34,988 nt of DNA from Apostichopus californicus. Lineage: Eukaryota > Echinodermata > Holothuroidea > Aspidochirotida > Stichopodidae. The stretch spans positions 12,929-47,916 of the forward strand of contig JAIPMN010000073.1 of the NCBI GenBank assembly GCA_020650975.1, in the 5' to 3' direction. This document shows positions 7,901-34,988 of this stretch, piece by piece. The notes below the pieces were generated by a model. That model did no database searches. It had not been told where the DNA came from and saw nothing but the letters and a program-made list of their open reading frames with translations. Within the stretch, counting starts at the first letter, position 1; each line of letters opens with the position of its first letter. Position numbers and translations under genes: made by a program.

Positions 7901-10627
7901 AGTGGTGTATAAAGTCTTCATCATTGGTAACCTATGATGAAAAGATATTGTATGGTGGCAGACAATGACTGGGAACTTTATAGTATTAGTTAAACCCCCC
8001 ACCTCAATAGCTTCTTCATGTCTGCATAAATATGGTTGTTTGAATTAATTTATCTTTGCCCGCCCAAACCTTGGCAGTCCAGGAAGTGAAGCACTCTGAG
8101 GAGGAGTCTATGAATTTTGTTTAAATACTTTAAATTGCAGTAAATTATGTAAGTATATTATCTTACTATATTATCCAGATTTTCTGGAGTTGTTTGAAGT
8201 GGTTGTTTAATTTGACAATTGTTTGATTTCCATAGATGAATGGGCAGACATGTATGGTGTTGTCCCTAAATTTGGTGATATATGGCTCAAGCCAGGAATT
8301 TCTGTTTCCTTTGATGAAGTTTCTTCCTTCAGTGCTGCTGAATTTCTCCTGTTCTCTCATTTCTACTTCCTCAGTGTAGCAGAGGTGAGTTAATTATATA
8401 GTTCTTTAATCCTATTATTCACATACAGGGAGTGTTAGCTCAGTGGGTATAACGCCGGTGCCTTTTCAATCATAAGGTCCCAAGTTCGAGTCACTCCAAG
8501 ATTAATGTATGTCGTCCAGTTACAGAGTTGTTGATAATTGACAATTCATAATCATGGACGTTAAAATATGAATCTAGGAGACTGACTTCGGTCAGCTTTC
8601 TGCAGCTTTGATAAGCCAATGATAGCATCTTTGCGAGTTCCTGCTTGCAGGAGGATCTAACATACAAAAAATACACCGCTATCGAGTCATCATCAAGATA
8701 CGTCTTACTCCTTATACTACAGTTATATATATATATAGTTCAAGAGTTCAGTCATCATAATGCTATTACTGCACTCCCATAAACTGTAAATACTACAGTT
8801 ATATATAGTTCAAGAGTTCAGTCATCATTCTGCTTTTACTGCACTCCCATAAACTGTAAATACTACAGTTATATATATATATAAAGTTCAAGAGTTCAGT
8901 CATCATACTGCTTTTACTGCACTCCCATAAACTGTAAATACTTCAGTTATATATATATATAGTTCAAGAGTTGCAGTCATCATACTGCTATTACCGCACA
9001 AAGTAATTTCTTTTACTGCTCAGTTTTAGATGCAATTTATCAACTTAAATTTTAAATCATTTGTAAATCTTTACTTTGTTAGACCAAGATGAGTATAGTG
9101 ATCCACTTAACATTTTGATATTCAAGGCTTAAAACCTGACCTGTCTAACAGAATATGGTTGTTATGGTGGACATTGGTGTAGTAATTAACAACCAATATG
9201 TCCTTCCTTCTGATATATTTGTGTGAGGTTAATATGAATACTAATTAACATTGGCAAGACTCCAGTGGAAGATTTTCCAATTTGGATACTTGGATCCACC
9301 ACAAAAACATAATTGAAGAGTCACTCACAAGTTAACCTCACAAGGTGACATTCCTGGTCAATTTGTCTCTGTTTGAGCAGTTTCCCCTTGTAGAGCAAAG
9401 TATGCTCTTGAAATTTATTGTTCAACTGTACTGTTTTATTTTTAGTCTGGGCCACCCTAATAAAATGACAGACAAACTTCGATCCATTTGGGAGATTTAG
9501 TGGTTCTTATGTAATTACTAATAAATGATTCCTGTCTACAGGATGTAATATTATTTGTTCGCTTTCTTGTTGTTTAGGCAGAACACCGAGACTATTCATC
9601 AGCAGATAGTGGAACCTCTCTCATCAATCCTTGGGTTGAGAAGTTGAAGGGTCTTGGAGTCAAGTAAGTAATTACAGGCCATTATAGTGTAAAATATCTG
9701 AACCTGTACTGTAAACACTCCAGTTTGTGAGTGCTCTGCATATACAGCCAGCTGTAGGTTGATGTTGTATGCTGCAACCATGTTATTAAACCATGTTCAT
9801 GTCAGGAGAGGCAGACTTAATGAAAAAGTGTAATTCTTCATTGCAGATTTGAACTTGGAGAGGCAGTAACAGCTCTAGGGTTTGACGGTTCTGGCAAGGT
9901 CACACATGATATTTCAGACCCATCAAAATTATATGATCATGTTATCTTAGCTGTTGACCTTGGGTCAGCCAAACAGATTTTGTCAGACAGTCTTGAACAG
10001 CTAAGGGAAAGAAACTCAGCAGTGGAAAGAGCTCTGGCAAGAATCAAGAATGACTTGAAGCACCTTGATACAGCTCCACCTTTCAAAATACTTAAGGTAT
10101 GGTTTGATAAACAACTAGAGAGAGATTGTAATCATCCAATACTGCAAACACCTCAGCATAGTCCTATTAACTTGATTGTCCAGCTACACCAGGTGGAACA
10201 GCAGTATCGGGATTGGGTAGCAAAGACACAAGGGTCTGTTATGGAGTTTCATCTTTACTGCTGGAGTCACGGAGAGGTTGAAGACGATAAAGTTTGGGAA
10301 ATCATTTCACCAACTGTGAGAGAAATTTATCCTGAGATATTTGATAGCAACTTTAAAATTTTAGCATCCTATGTGAAGAGTGGAGACTCTTGTGCCTCCT
10401 TTAAGAATGGCACAGCACAGTATCGCCCCCGAGCTATATTTCCATCGAAATGTGGCATACCGAATCTTGGCCTAGCCGGAGACTGGCTTCGCACAGATTA
10501 TCCATCTGCATTGACGGAGAGGGCAGTATCCACAGCTATTGAATCTGTTAATCAGGTTCTCTTGGCCGAAGGTATCCAGCAGGTTCCTCTTACAGTGACA
10601 ACTTCTTTTGGGCCTGGTTTTATTTAA
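4663..10627 (+). CDS. Carotenoid desaturase-like FAD-dependent oxidoreductase (CrtU-type), 6 exons, 5' end open
   Basis: Six exons (4663-4935, 6042-6194, 7423-7545, 8236-8384, 9578-9663, 9847-10627) join in frame to about 520 residues ending at TAA 10625-10627. The N-terminus has the Rossmann motif VLVIGGGVSGLSAALELAER with an acidic residue ending strand two (TIKEK) and GGRYST. The STGFHACFHNYHNFKRI segment matches the GFHGFF-like region of bacterial CrtU enzymes. Later come APPFKILKVWFDKQ, VMEFHLYCW, and the C-terminal FAD motif GLAGDWLRTDYPSALTERA. Members of this family desaturate carotenoids; CrtU also shifts a ring methyl to make aromatic carotenoids. The family is clear, but the substrate is not established: animal relatives may act on other isoprenoids or retinoids. 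The start is uncertain because a splice acceptor precedes the first exon; in-frame ATGs lie at 4674 and 4755. No transmembrane segment or signal peptide is evident. Confidence 0.88.
5547..5930 (+). repeat. About 39-bp minisatellite with CCATTGG/CCAATGG in each unit (intronic)
   Basis: Some nine or ten diverged units of about 39 bp occur in the first visible intron of the desaturase-like gene. The unit order is CACAATGGTTCAGCATT, CTGTGTCCATTGG (or CCAATGG), then A(C/G)..AGGTCT or AAGTGTTCT. The overlapping open frames of up to 168 codons are consequences of the repeat and are not genes. Every unit carries an ATTGG or CCAAT core, the NF-Y box. Confidence 0.85.
6042..6194 (+). CDS. Desaturase-like gene, exon 2 of those seen
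   Basis: 153 bp, acceptor TTTTCCCTCAG and donor GTAAG, phase 1 on both sides. It begins ACFHNYHNFKRIRKNLGVEK and continues with YYVSWSDNHF, completing the GFH..F..YHN block conserved in CrtU-type enzymes just after the Rossmann fold. Being symmetric and a multiple of three, it could be skipped without shifting frame. Confidence 0.9.
6195..7422. other. Intron, AC-rich stretch but no feature assigned
   Basis: A skewed segment at about 6640-6860 has many CAACTAAACAACTG / GACAACTAACAACT motifs, suggesting a decayed repeat or element interior. No terminal repeats, target duplication or protein similarity could be seen, so it is left unclassified. Confidence 0.4.
7423..7545 (+). CDS. Desaturase-like gene, exon 3 of those seen
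   Basis: 123 bp, acceptor TTCCTCTCTATAG and donor GTAAGT, phase 1 on both sides. It encodes MIIRSPNLSLWTAIKTWRVS followed by LGFILYNHG and YETYDNLTY. The length is short for the open-frame track, but the splice sites, the phase match to both neighbours and absence of stops support it. Confidence 0.85.
7546..8235. other. Intron, nothing recognised
   Basis: AT-rich intronic sequence between two supported exons, with a donor GTAAGT and an acceptor CATAG. No repeat or RNA gene noticed. Confidence 0.5.
8236..8384 (+). CDS. Desaturase-like gene, exon 4 of those seen
   Basis: 149 bp, acceptor GATTTCCATAG and donor GTGAGT, entering in phase 1 and leaving in phase 0. It encodes DEWADMYGVVPKFGDIWLKP and then SFDEVSSFSAAEFLLFSHFY. 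The hydrophobic substrate-domain character (FLLFSHFYFLSVAE) fits the lipid-substrate pocket region of carotenoid desaturases. Confidence 0.87.
8428..8659 (+). mobile_element. tRNA-derived SINE (about 232 bp) with flanking duplication
   Basis: The 5' part resembles a tRNA: GGAGTG (8429-8434) pairs with CACTCC (8492-8497), an A box TTAGCTCAGTGGGTA lies at 8435-8449 and a B-box-like AGTTCGAGTCA at 8483-8493. The anticodon arm is imperfect, so it is not a working tRNA. About 160 bp of unrelated body follows, including the small hairpin CTGAC-TTCG-GTCAG at 8582-8595. ACATACA flanks both ends (8421-8427 and 8660-8666), the second copy followed by an A run. These features fit a pol III-transcribed SINE inserted in sense orientation in the intron. 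Confidence 0.72.
8714..8996 (+). repeat. About 70-76-bp AT-rich tandem repeat, 4 copies (intronic)
   Basis: Four copies of CTACAGTTATATATATA, GTTCAAGAGTTCAGTCATCA and GCACTCCCATAAACTGTAAA are spaced about 70-76 bp apart. The TA run varies in length between copies. It begins about 50 bp after the SINE end. Confidence 0.85.
8997..9577. other. Intron, nothing recognised
   Basis: Ordinary AT-rich intron leading to the acceptor at 9576-9577. No repeat, RNA or exon is evident. Confidence 0.5.
9578..9663 (+). CDS. Desaturase-like gene, exon 5 of those seen
   Basis: 86 bp, acceptor TTCTTGTTGTTTAG and donor GTAAGTA, entering in phase 0 and leaving in phase 2. It encodes AEHRDYSSADSGTSLINPWV and EKLKGLGVK. 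The small exon is confirmed by continuity: the last two bases AA plus the first base of the next exon make Lys before FELGEAV. Confidence 0.88.
9847..10627 (+). CDS. Desaturase-like gene, terminal exon with C-terminal FAD motif
   Basis: 781 bp from acceptor TCATTGCAG to the stop TAA. It starts (K)FELGEAVTALGFDGSGKV, then YDHVILAVDLGSAKQIL, the typical strand before the substrate domain. A charged helical stretch follows (residues like EQLRERNSAVERALARIKND), then APPFKILKVWFDKQ and VMEFHLYCWSHGEVEDD. GIPNLGLAGDWLRTDYPSAL plus TERAVSTAIESVNQVLL forms the C-terminal FAD/ribityl-binding signature. This one exon holds half of the protein. Confidence 0.95.
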
Positions 10628-11600
10628 GCACAAATCTCATATTGTCTCGTCCCTAATGAATATTTACTCAGCCAAACCAAAAGGCACTGAAACTGTGACG
10701 TGGTCATCCAACCTGTCTATCCCAAATATCAAATATGAAGTCAACACAAATTACGGTTTATGGAGAATTTGCATTGCATGTCATCGGGAACAAAGTCAAG
10801 TAGGGACTGGGTCATGAAGTATCATTGTACCAAGTGTCAACTGAAACCAACTGACAGATTTGGAGTCTTAGGAGTCACATACACCAACTTGATTACATAG
10901 GTTACTGATGATTTCAGCATATGAACCAGAAATACATATAACAATCGGAAGGTCTAAAAGATGTCTTACGTAACCACTGAAGTTCATACCAAGGCGTAAA
11001 CAGTACTTAGTGATGCAAGCACCGACATGCATGCAGTGATTAATGACTACTAGAACACCCTTTGTAGTGGAATTTCAAGTTTATTTCATGAGCCTTTTAC
11101 ACCAATAGAATTTATATCTTGTACAAGAAGGATAACAAGAAGATCAGAAAAACAAAGGAAATGAACAATAAATGAAGCATACAAACCTGTTTGTTTATAT
11201 TCAATGCGATGTGTTATAAATCAAGAACAAATTGTTCATCAAGTCATCATGTAACCGTAAACTGAAGCATAAAACCTTCAAACGAAATATGTGTTTAAAA
11301 ATACTTACACCTTATTAAAATTGGATTGCACTACATGTTGGAAATGTGAAATTATGCAAGGAAAAGTGGGAAACTAAATATTACATATAAGTTTGGCATG
11401 GTAACAGTTGCCATGGTGAACAGTGATGGTAAACGAAGTACATTGAGCTCCTTTCTTGTAGTGTGCCAGTTAGGACTGGAATGTGAGTAAGGTGCTTGGA
11501 TTTAGCCATAAAGTTTACAGTAAATGTACTTTGGTTATATTACATCTGCATTACTTCCAGTATGTAAGAAAATAAAGCCTTTGTCTATTTATCCTACGGT
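10628..11600 (+). other. Probable 3' UTR of the desaturase-like gene with two poly(A) signals
   Basis: Two canonical AATAAA hexamers follow the stop codon in sense: 11167-11172 (540 nt after the stop) and 11571-11576 (about 945 nt). The second is followed within 10 nt by a T-rich stretch, as expected of a cleavage site. Which is used cannot be decided from sequence. The short open frame right after the stop shows no coding character. Confidence 0.5.
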
Positions 11601-14600
11601 AGGCTTCACTACAACAGCCATTGGTGTCTCCTCAGGGAATGATATAAGTGTATGAGGTGACTAGGTATATCCCAATATTTAATTCTTCATATTAACAAAT
11701 CTGCTACAATACTATGCCACAGGATAACAGATAATTGATGTTTAACTAACATGCAAGACAAATAATCCATTACTATTTCCATGTAACCTCTCTGAGCTAG
11801 TACATAGCACAGTAGTTGCCTGCTTATGCGCATGAAACTGAACCTTCTTCAACTGTGAGGTGTAGCACCCAAAAACAGGAAGGTTGTAAAACTTTGGGTT
11901 CACACCCTGCTCCTATAATGTAACTATAGCACTCATATTTAAGGGTATACAAGCATGGTTTAAGTTGGGAGCTTTTTATTTAGTTTATTAAGTAAAGAAC
12001 GTTTTACAAAATATTTATCAAAATTTTGCTACCCAAATCTACAGACATTTTGTTACATTTTCAGCTTTTAAGAAGTCAAAATGTGACCTTGTGTACATTT
12101 CAGTCCTTTTATTGAATTCTGGGTTTTAAACCCACTTAAAAAATTAAAAATGTAGCAATAGTTTGAATTTTGTATTACATTCCAGATTTGTATCATGTTT
12201 AATGTCAAGTTAACAATACAGTTTCATTTCTTGCCAAGTCCTGTAGGACAAATTCATTATGGACACTTTGAACAAGGTATAATAAATCAGTTGGTTGTGC
12301 TTGCCATTCAGAGAGACTGACTAATTTAGTAACATGAATTTTACATCAAATATTTCAATTTGTTTTACTTTTCACTATATATTCAAGTACAGCTTAGACT
12401 ATAACATTCAATGGCATATGTTCTTATACATTGTGTATTTTTTTATATATATATAAATTGGGGTGAAGTTAAAACATCCAACTCCTTTGATTAAACCACA
12501 AATTGAACATGATCATGTGAAAGTGGCATTGGTAAGTAATGCAGCATTTCAGCTTTTAATCATTTTTCTAATGTAAAGCTTGTTACTGATTCATTCAACT
12601 TCTCACTGACGAGGTTTATTTTTTAGTTGGATTCTTCCATTTTACTCACAGATATGTAAGAGTGGTTGACACCTTTATGATATATAAAGCTGGTCACATT
12701 TGAATGCAATTGAGGCTGTTGTTTTATTGCACCACTTCTTATTAGTAGGTTATGAAGTAAGGAAAATATCATTCACATTCTAAAATTCATCATTCTATAT
12801 ATGCATTTATTTTCATTCCACATCTATGCAATGATATCAAAGTCTATATTTTCTTTATGTAATTTCATATCTTGTGTGCTTGTGAGTGTATTCAGTGCTC
12901 ATGCAATACTTTTGGCCATTTTGCCAAAAGCTTGCTCTATATCCACCCAAGTCCAATTATGTATTTTATTGATTTCATGTCAATGCCACTAAAAGTTTGT
13001 TTTATTACAAAGCAGATTCCTAGTTAGTGTTGACCTATTGTACACTCTGATACCAAACCACCTAAAAGGGTTTGTTGCATGCAATGTGGCAGTGGTCTGC
13101 AAACCTTTTGACCCATGACCCCCAGGAACGTCCACGAGGACTTAGCCATGACTCAGCAGAACCCCACTCCTCAGAATCATTGCTCAGAATGCATGAAAGC
13201 CAAAGTTTAGATTGAATGCTACCAAAATAATAAGATTCAAAACTGCAAAAAATCTCACAGCCCAGGACACTTCTCAAACAGTTTTGATCATGGTTTGCAG
13301 ACCATCTATATGAGTCTCTCTTAAAGTAATCTGCACGCCAAAAACTTAGCTTTATAACTCTGTTAGGTAGGGATATATGAATTCTTCTTTGTCTTGTATG
13401 AATAGAAAAATGCACTGTTGGAAATTGCTGAATGAAATTATCATTTTCAATCAAACTTTCTTTAGTAGCGAGGATACATCAGCAAGAAAACTAGGTTTTC
13501 ATTTTGCGTGTTGACCTATGTAGCATAGGGTAAAGCGTGAATTTTTTCTTCACTAATTTGGCATGATATATTACTGATTGTTTTGCAGTGGTTTGAAGTG
13601 CTACTTACATGATATTGTTTGTTTTATATTCATCTCTTACCATTCAAAGAGTTAAAGTTTTGATATTGTTGCTACTTACTATATACTATGTATTCTGATT
13701 TGACTGAAACAAGGTAATGAATAATTGAAATCCTTCCTGTGTTTCTTTAATTTATAAAGATTTCTCCATGGATTACGATTCTCTGCTTCATTTGATTTAC
13801 ACATTCCGTACTTTCAATGACTTAAGTATTAACATAACTATTTGCAATACCTGCTAAATTAGAGAATTAGATTCTGAAAACTCAAGATAAGCAAACTAAA
13901 CACTGTTAATACACAAATACCTTCACTATCCTGTAGAATGTGTCAATATTATGGCACTCTGCAGGAAGAAGCTCCTTTAGTTTGTGCTTGAATAACCCCC
14001 AAATTATGTGTCATTTTAAAGCCACTTGAAAGGACAGTGAACAATAGTACCACAGAAGTCAAGAACACTAAAACCTGTAAAACATTGAAAATTGTAGCAA
14101 AATATTATCTAGTTAATTGACACTGCTCTAAGTTTGGAGAAACTCATCAGTAAGGCCCAGTGATTACTATTGTTACACCTATTGCCTTAAAGGGAGTGAA
14201 GACTCGAGCACAAAGAAACATCTCATGCCGGTAATCTGACCTAGTTTCGAATGAGGTGTAACAGAAGTTTTAGACACCACCATCGATCCCAGAAAATACA
14301 CACACAGGTTGCTACCGTCGGTAATTAGACACTAGTTTACAGTCAATACATACAGCCATGGTCAATACCCACAACACAGTGTGCATAGCAGCGTGGACAT
14401 CTCAGGTCTAGATAAAAGATTAAAAGGTATCAGGTTTCATTACTGTCTGCATTTTGTAGCGACAATTAAGAAGAAAACGTCATTTGCAAGCAACGGAAAG
14501 TTAACTTTTTCAGAGCGCGGCACACGGTTTAGGGCAAGTCTTCAATGCCTTTAAGCTGTGAATAATTACCTATTTTTAATATCAGAAAAGTTGCAAACAC

Positions 14601-15173
14601 TTTGAAAAATTGCATCTGATTTTGTAGAATATAAGTTTGTTGCAAATTTTAGATCATTGGCAAAAATGAATATTTACATTTACTTTCCATCCACTTGCTT
14701 CATGAATATTCAAAACAAGTTATACCTGTATGTACTTGGGCCATACAACATGACTAAGCTAAGTGAACAGGTAATATCTGGCAGGGCCACCATTACTAAA
14801 TTTGGTGCATACATCATAACAGATAGTATGTGTTATGATAGCAAGAATGTTACACGAAATATGAAACATCACAAACCAAACAAATATTATTAATATACCA
14901 GGTTGTATAAGATGCATCTATGTCACAAAAGTAGCTAACAAGAACAAAACTCACAAATAAAACTATGTACTCTTGAGATGCCACAAACACAGCTTACATT
15001 CACAACAACTTTTGTTCATTCCCCTGCCCATCTCCACAGTTGATTAACACTATTAGTATAGGACACCATAATAATGAGATCCAAACATACACACATAGGC
15101 ATTCTAGTTTTCTCGAAACTCATTTCAAGTCACAAACAATTAACTAACTTGTGAATTCCTTCCAAAAGAGTCA
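11601..15173. other. Intergenic stretch between convergent genes, no gene seen
   Basis: About 3.6 kb of AT-rich DNA with no supported exon on either strand. The 130-codon open frame on the - strand near 13062-13454 overlaps a repeat-like segment and has no domain. A TA run at 12445-12456 is simple sequence. Confidence 0.5.
13090..13305. mobile_element. Possible degraded hAT-like element fragment
   Basis: CAGTGGTCTGCAAACC at 13090-13105 followed by TTTTGACCCATGACCCCC resembles the start of many hAT elements (CAGTGGTTCTCAACC-like ends). Its 13-bp core TGGTCTGCAAACC recurs inverted at 13292-13304. No 8-bp target duplication was found and the right end does not finish in the expected CACTG, so this is at best a decayed copy. 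Confidence 0.35.
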
Positions 15174-15539
15174 TTTAATATAATCTCGGTCACACTTTTA
15201 AGGTGCTTGCACTTAAGAGTTTACATCAATCACAGTTTCTCCAGAGAGTGATTATTTTTAAGTAATGGAAATAGCTGCAGATATAGGTTGCTTCAAGAAT
15301 AATAACAACAAAAGATGCATCACAATACAAAATCAAACTTGATGAAACAAGTTTGAGCTCTATAATAAACCATAATATCTCATAGCAACAATCAAGAGTA
15401 AACTGTATCTCTTATAAATGCCTCAACAGATTGCAAACATACAGAAAGCACATATTTTTGGATTTCATCATATTTGCATTTTGAAATCTAATAAAATAGA
15501 CTGATTTTTACAAGAAGCTTTTAACCACCATCATCTACT
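15174..15539 (-). other. Probable 3' UTR of rabphilin
   Basis: No AATAAA was found on the - strand within about 2.5 kb after the stop. An ATTAAA variant (TTTAAT on + at 15174-15179), about 360 nt downstream, is the nearest candidate poly(A) signal. The real 3' end could be further left. Confidence 0.3.
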
Positions 15540-34193
<18,654 letters not shown>

Positions 34194-34321
34194 CTGTGAA
34201 AATACAAAAACATAAGTTCTATCAAGGTATTCGAGTCAAACATTTCAATATACCTAAAAGTTTCTTAAGTCCCAAAGTACAGTTGTACACAGCAACCTAG
34301 AGCTGTAAAGCAACATCAATA

Positions 34322-34988
34322 TCTCACCACAATCATTCAAAAAAAATAAATACCTACCAACATCTAATTGCACATTATGAACATATCCCAAAAAGGAATA
34401 GGTCACCACAATCACTCAACATAAATACCTACCAACATCTCCTTACACATTATGAACATATCCCAAAAAGGAATATGTCACCACAATCACTCAACATAAA
34501 TACCTAACAACATCTCATTGCACATTATGAACAGATTCAAAAAAGGAATATGTCACCACAATCATTCAACATAAATACCTACCACCATCTACTTACACAT
34601 TATGAACAGATCCCAAAAAGGAATATGTCACCACAATCATTAACATAAATACCTAACAATATCTCATTGCACATTATGAACATATCCCAAAAAGGAATAT
34701 GTCACCACAATCATTCAACATAAATACCTAACAACATCTCATCACACATTATGAACATATCCCAAAAAGGAATATGTCACCACAATCATTCAACATAAAT
34801 ACCTAACATCTCATTGCACATTATGAACATATCCCAAAAAGGAATATGTCACCATAATCATTCAACATAAATACCTAACATCTCATTGCACATTATGAAC
34901 ATATCCCAAAAAGGAATATGTCACCACAATCATTCAACATAAATACCTAACAACATCTCATCACACATTATGAACATATCCCAAAAAG
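34322..34988. repeat. About 71-77-bp tandem repeat running off the right edge (rabphilin intron)
   Basis: Nine copies (the last cut by the window edge) of a unit with CACATTATGAACATATCCC, AAAAAGGAATATGTCACCAC and AATCATTCAACATAAATACC. CACCACAATCA anchors lie near 34325, 34402, 34479, 34555, 34629, 34703, 34777, 34850 and 34921; the later copies are shorter because AACAA was lost. It starts about 130 bp upstream of the zinc-finger exon acceptor. Confidence 0.92.

Noticed and set aside
8428..8500. A functional tRNA gene
   Set aside because: A and B boxes and an acceptor stem are present but the anticodon arm does not give a clean 5-bp stem with 7-base loop, there is no T-run terminator right after it, and the sequence continues into a SINE-like body with flanking duplication.
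13062..13454. 130-codon open frame on the - strand in the intergenic stretch
   Set aside because: It overlaps a hAT-like repeat remnant, has no recognisable domain and no splice or regulatory support.

Overview
The window looks like nuclear DNA from an animal, most likely a marine invertebrate deuterostome such as an echinoderm or hemichordate. It is AT-rich, its genes are cut into short exons by introns of hundreds to thousands of bases with GT-AG junctions, and it carries many tandem repeats plus a SINE and a MITE. The placement within animals is inference; no species-diagnostic marker was found.

There are two protein-coding genes, tail to tail. The first (+ strand, six exons, 4663-10627) encodes an FAD-dependent oxidoreductase of the carotenoid desaturase type. 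It resembles the bacterial CrtU (isorenieratene synthase / beta-carotene desaturase-methyltransferase) branch from the N-terminal Rossmann glycine motif to the C-terminal FAD-binding motif. Its first exon has a splice acceptor in front of it, so one or more upstream exons are missing or unrecognised. The second (- strand, twelve exons found, 34193 down to 15540) is rabphilin (RPH3A-like): the second half of the Rab-binding zinc finger, the SGAWFF Rab-contact motif, an acidic/Ser-rich linker and two C2 domains. Every exon junction found keeps the reading frame. The first half of the zinc finger and the true start lie beyond the right edge.

Layout: 1-146 GC-rich edge and a 120-base homopurine tract; 705-2128 an old dispersed repeat, one copy interrupted by a 442-bp hAT-type MITE (760-1201) with 16-bp terminal inverted repeats and an 8-bp target duplication; 3541-4310 tandem repeats of about 140 bp rich in GGTCA half-sites; 4663-10627 the desaturase-like gene, with a CCATTGG/CCAATGG minisatellite, a tRNA-derived SINE and an AT-rich tandem repeat in its introns; 10628-15539 3' UTRs and an intergenic stretch with no gene seen; 15540-34988 the rabphilin gene. 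Rabphilin introns hold a second, inverted copy of the GGTCA repeat element (about 18420-18990), a 1.46-kb array of a 31-bp unit (19734-21194), a 70-bp array (23665-24490) and a 75-bp array running off the right edge.

The two genes have no evident functional link: one is a probable pigment/isoprenoid redox enzyme, the other a Rab effector in Ca2+-regulated exocytosis.
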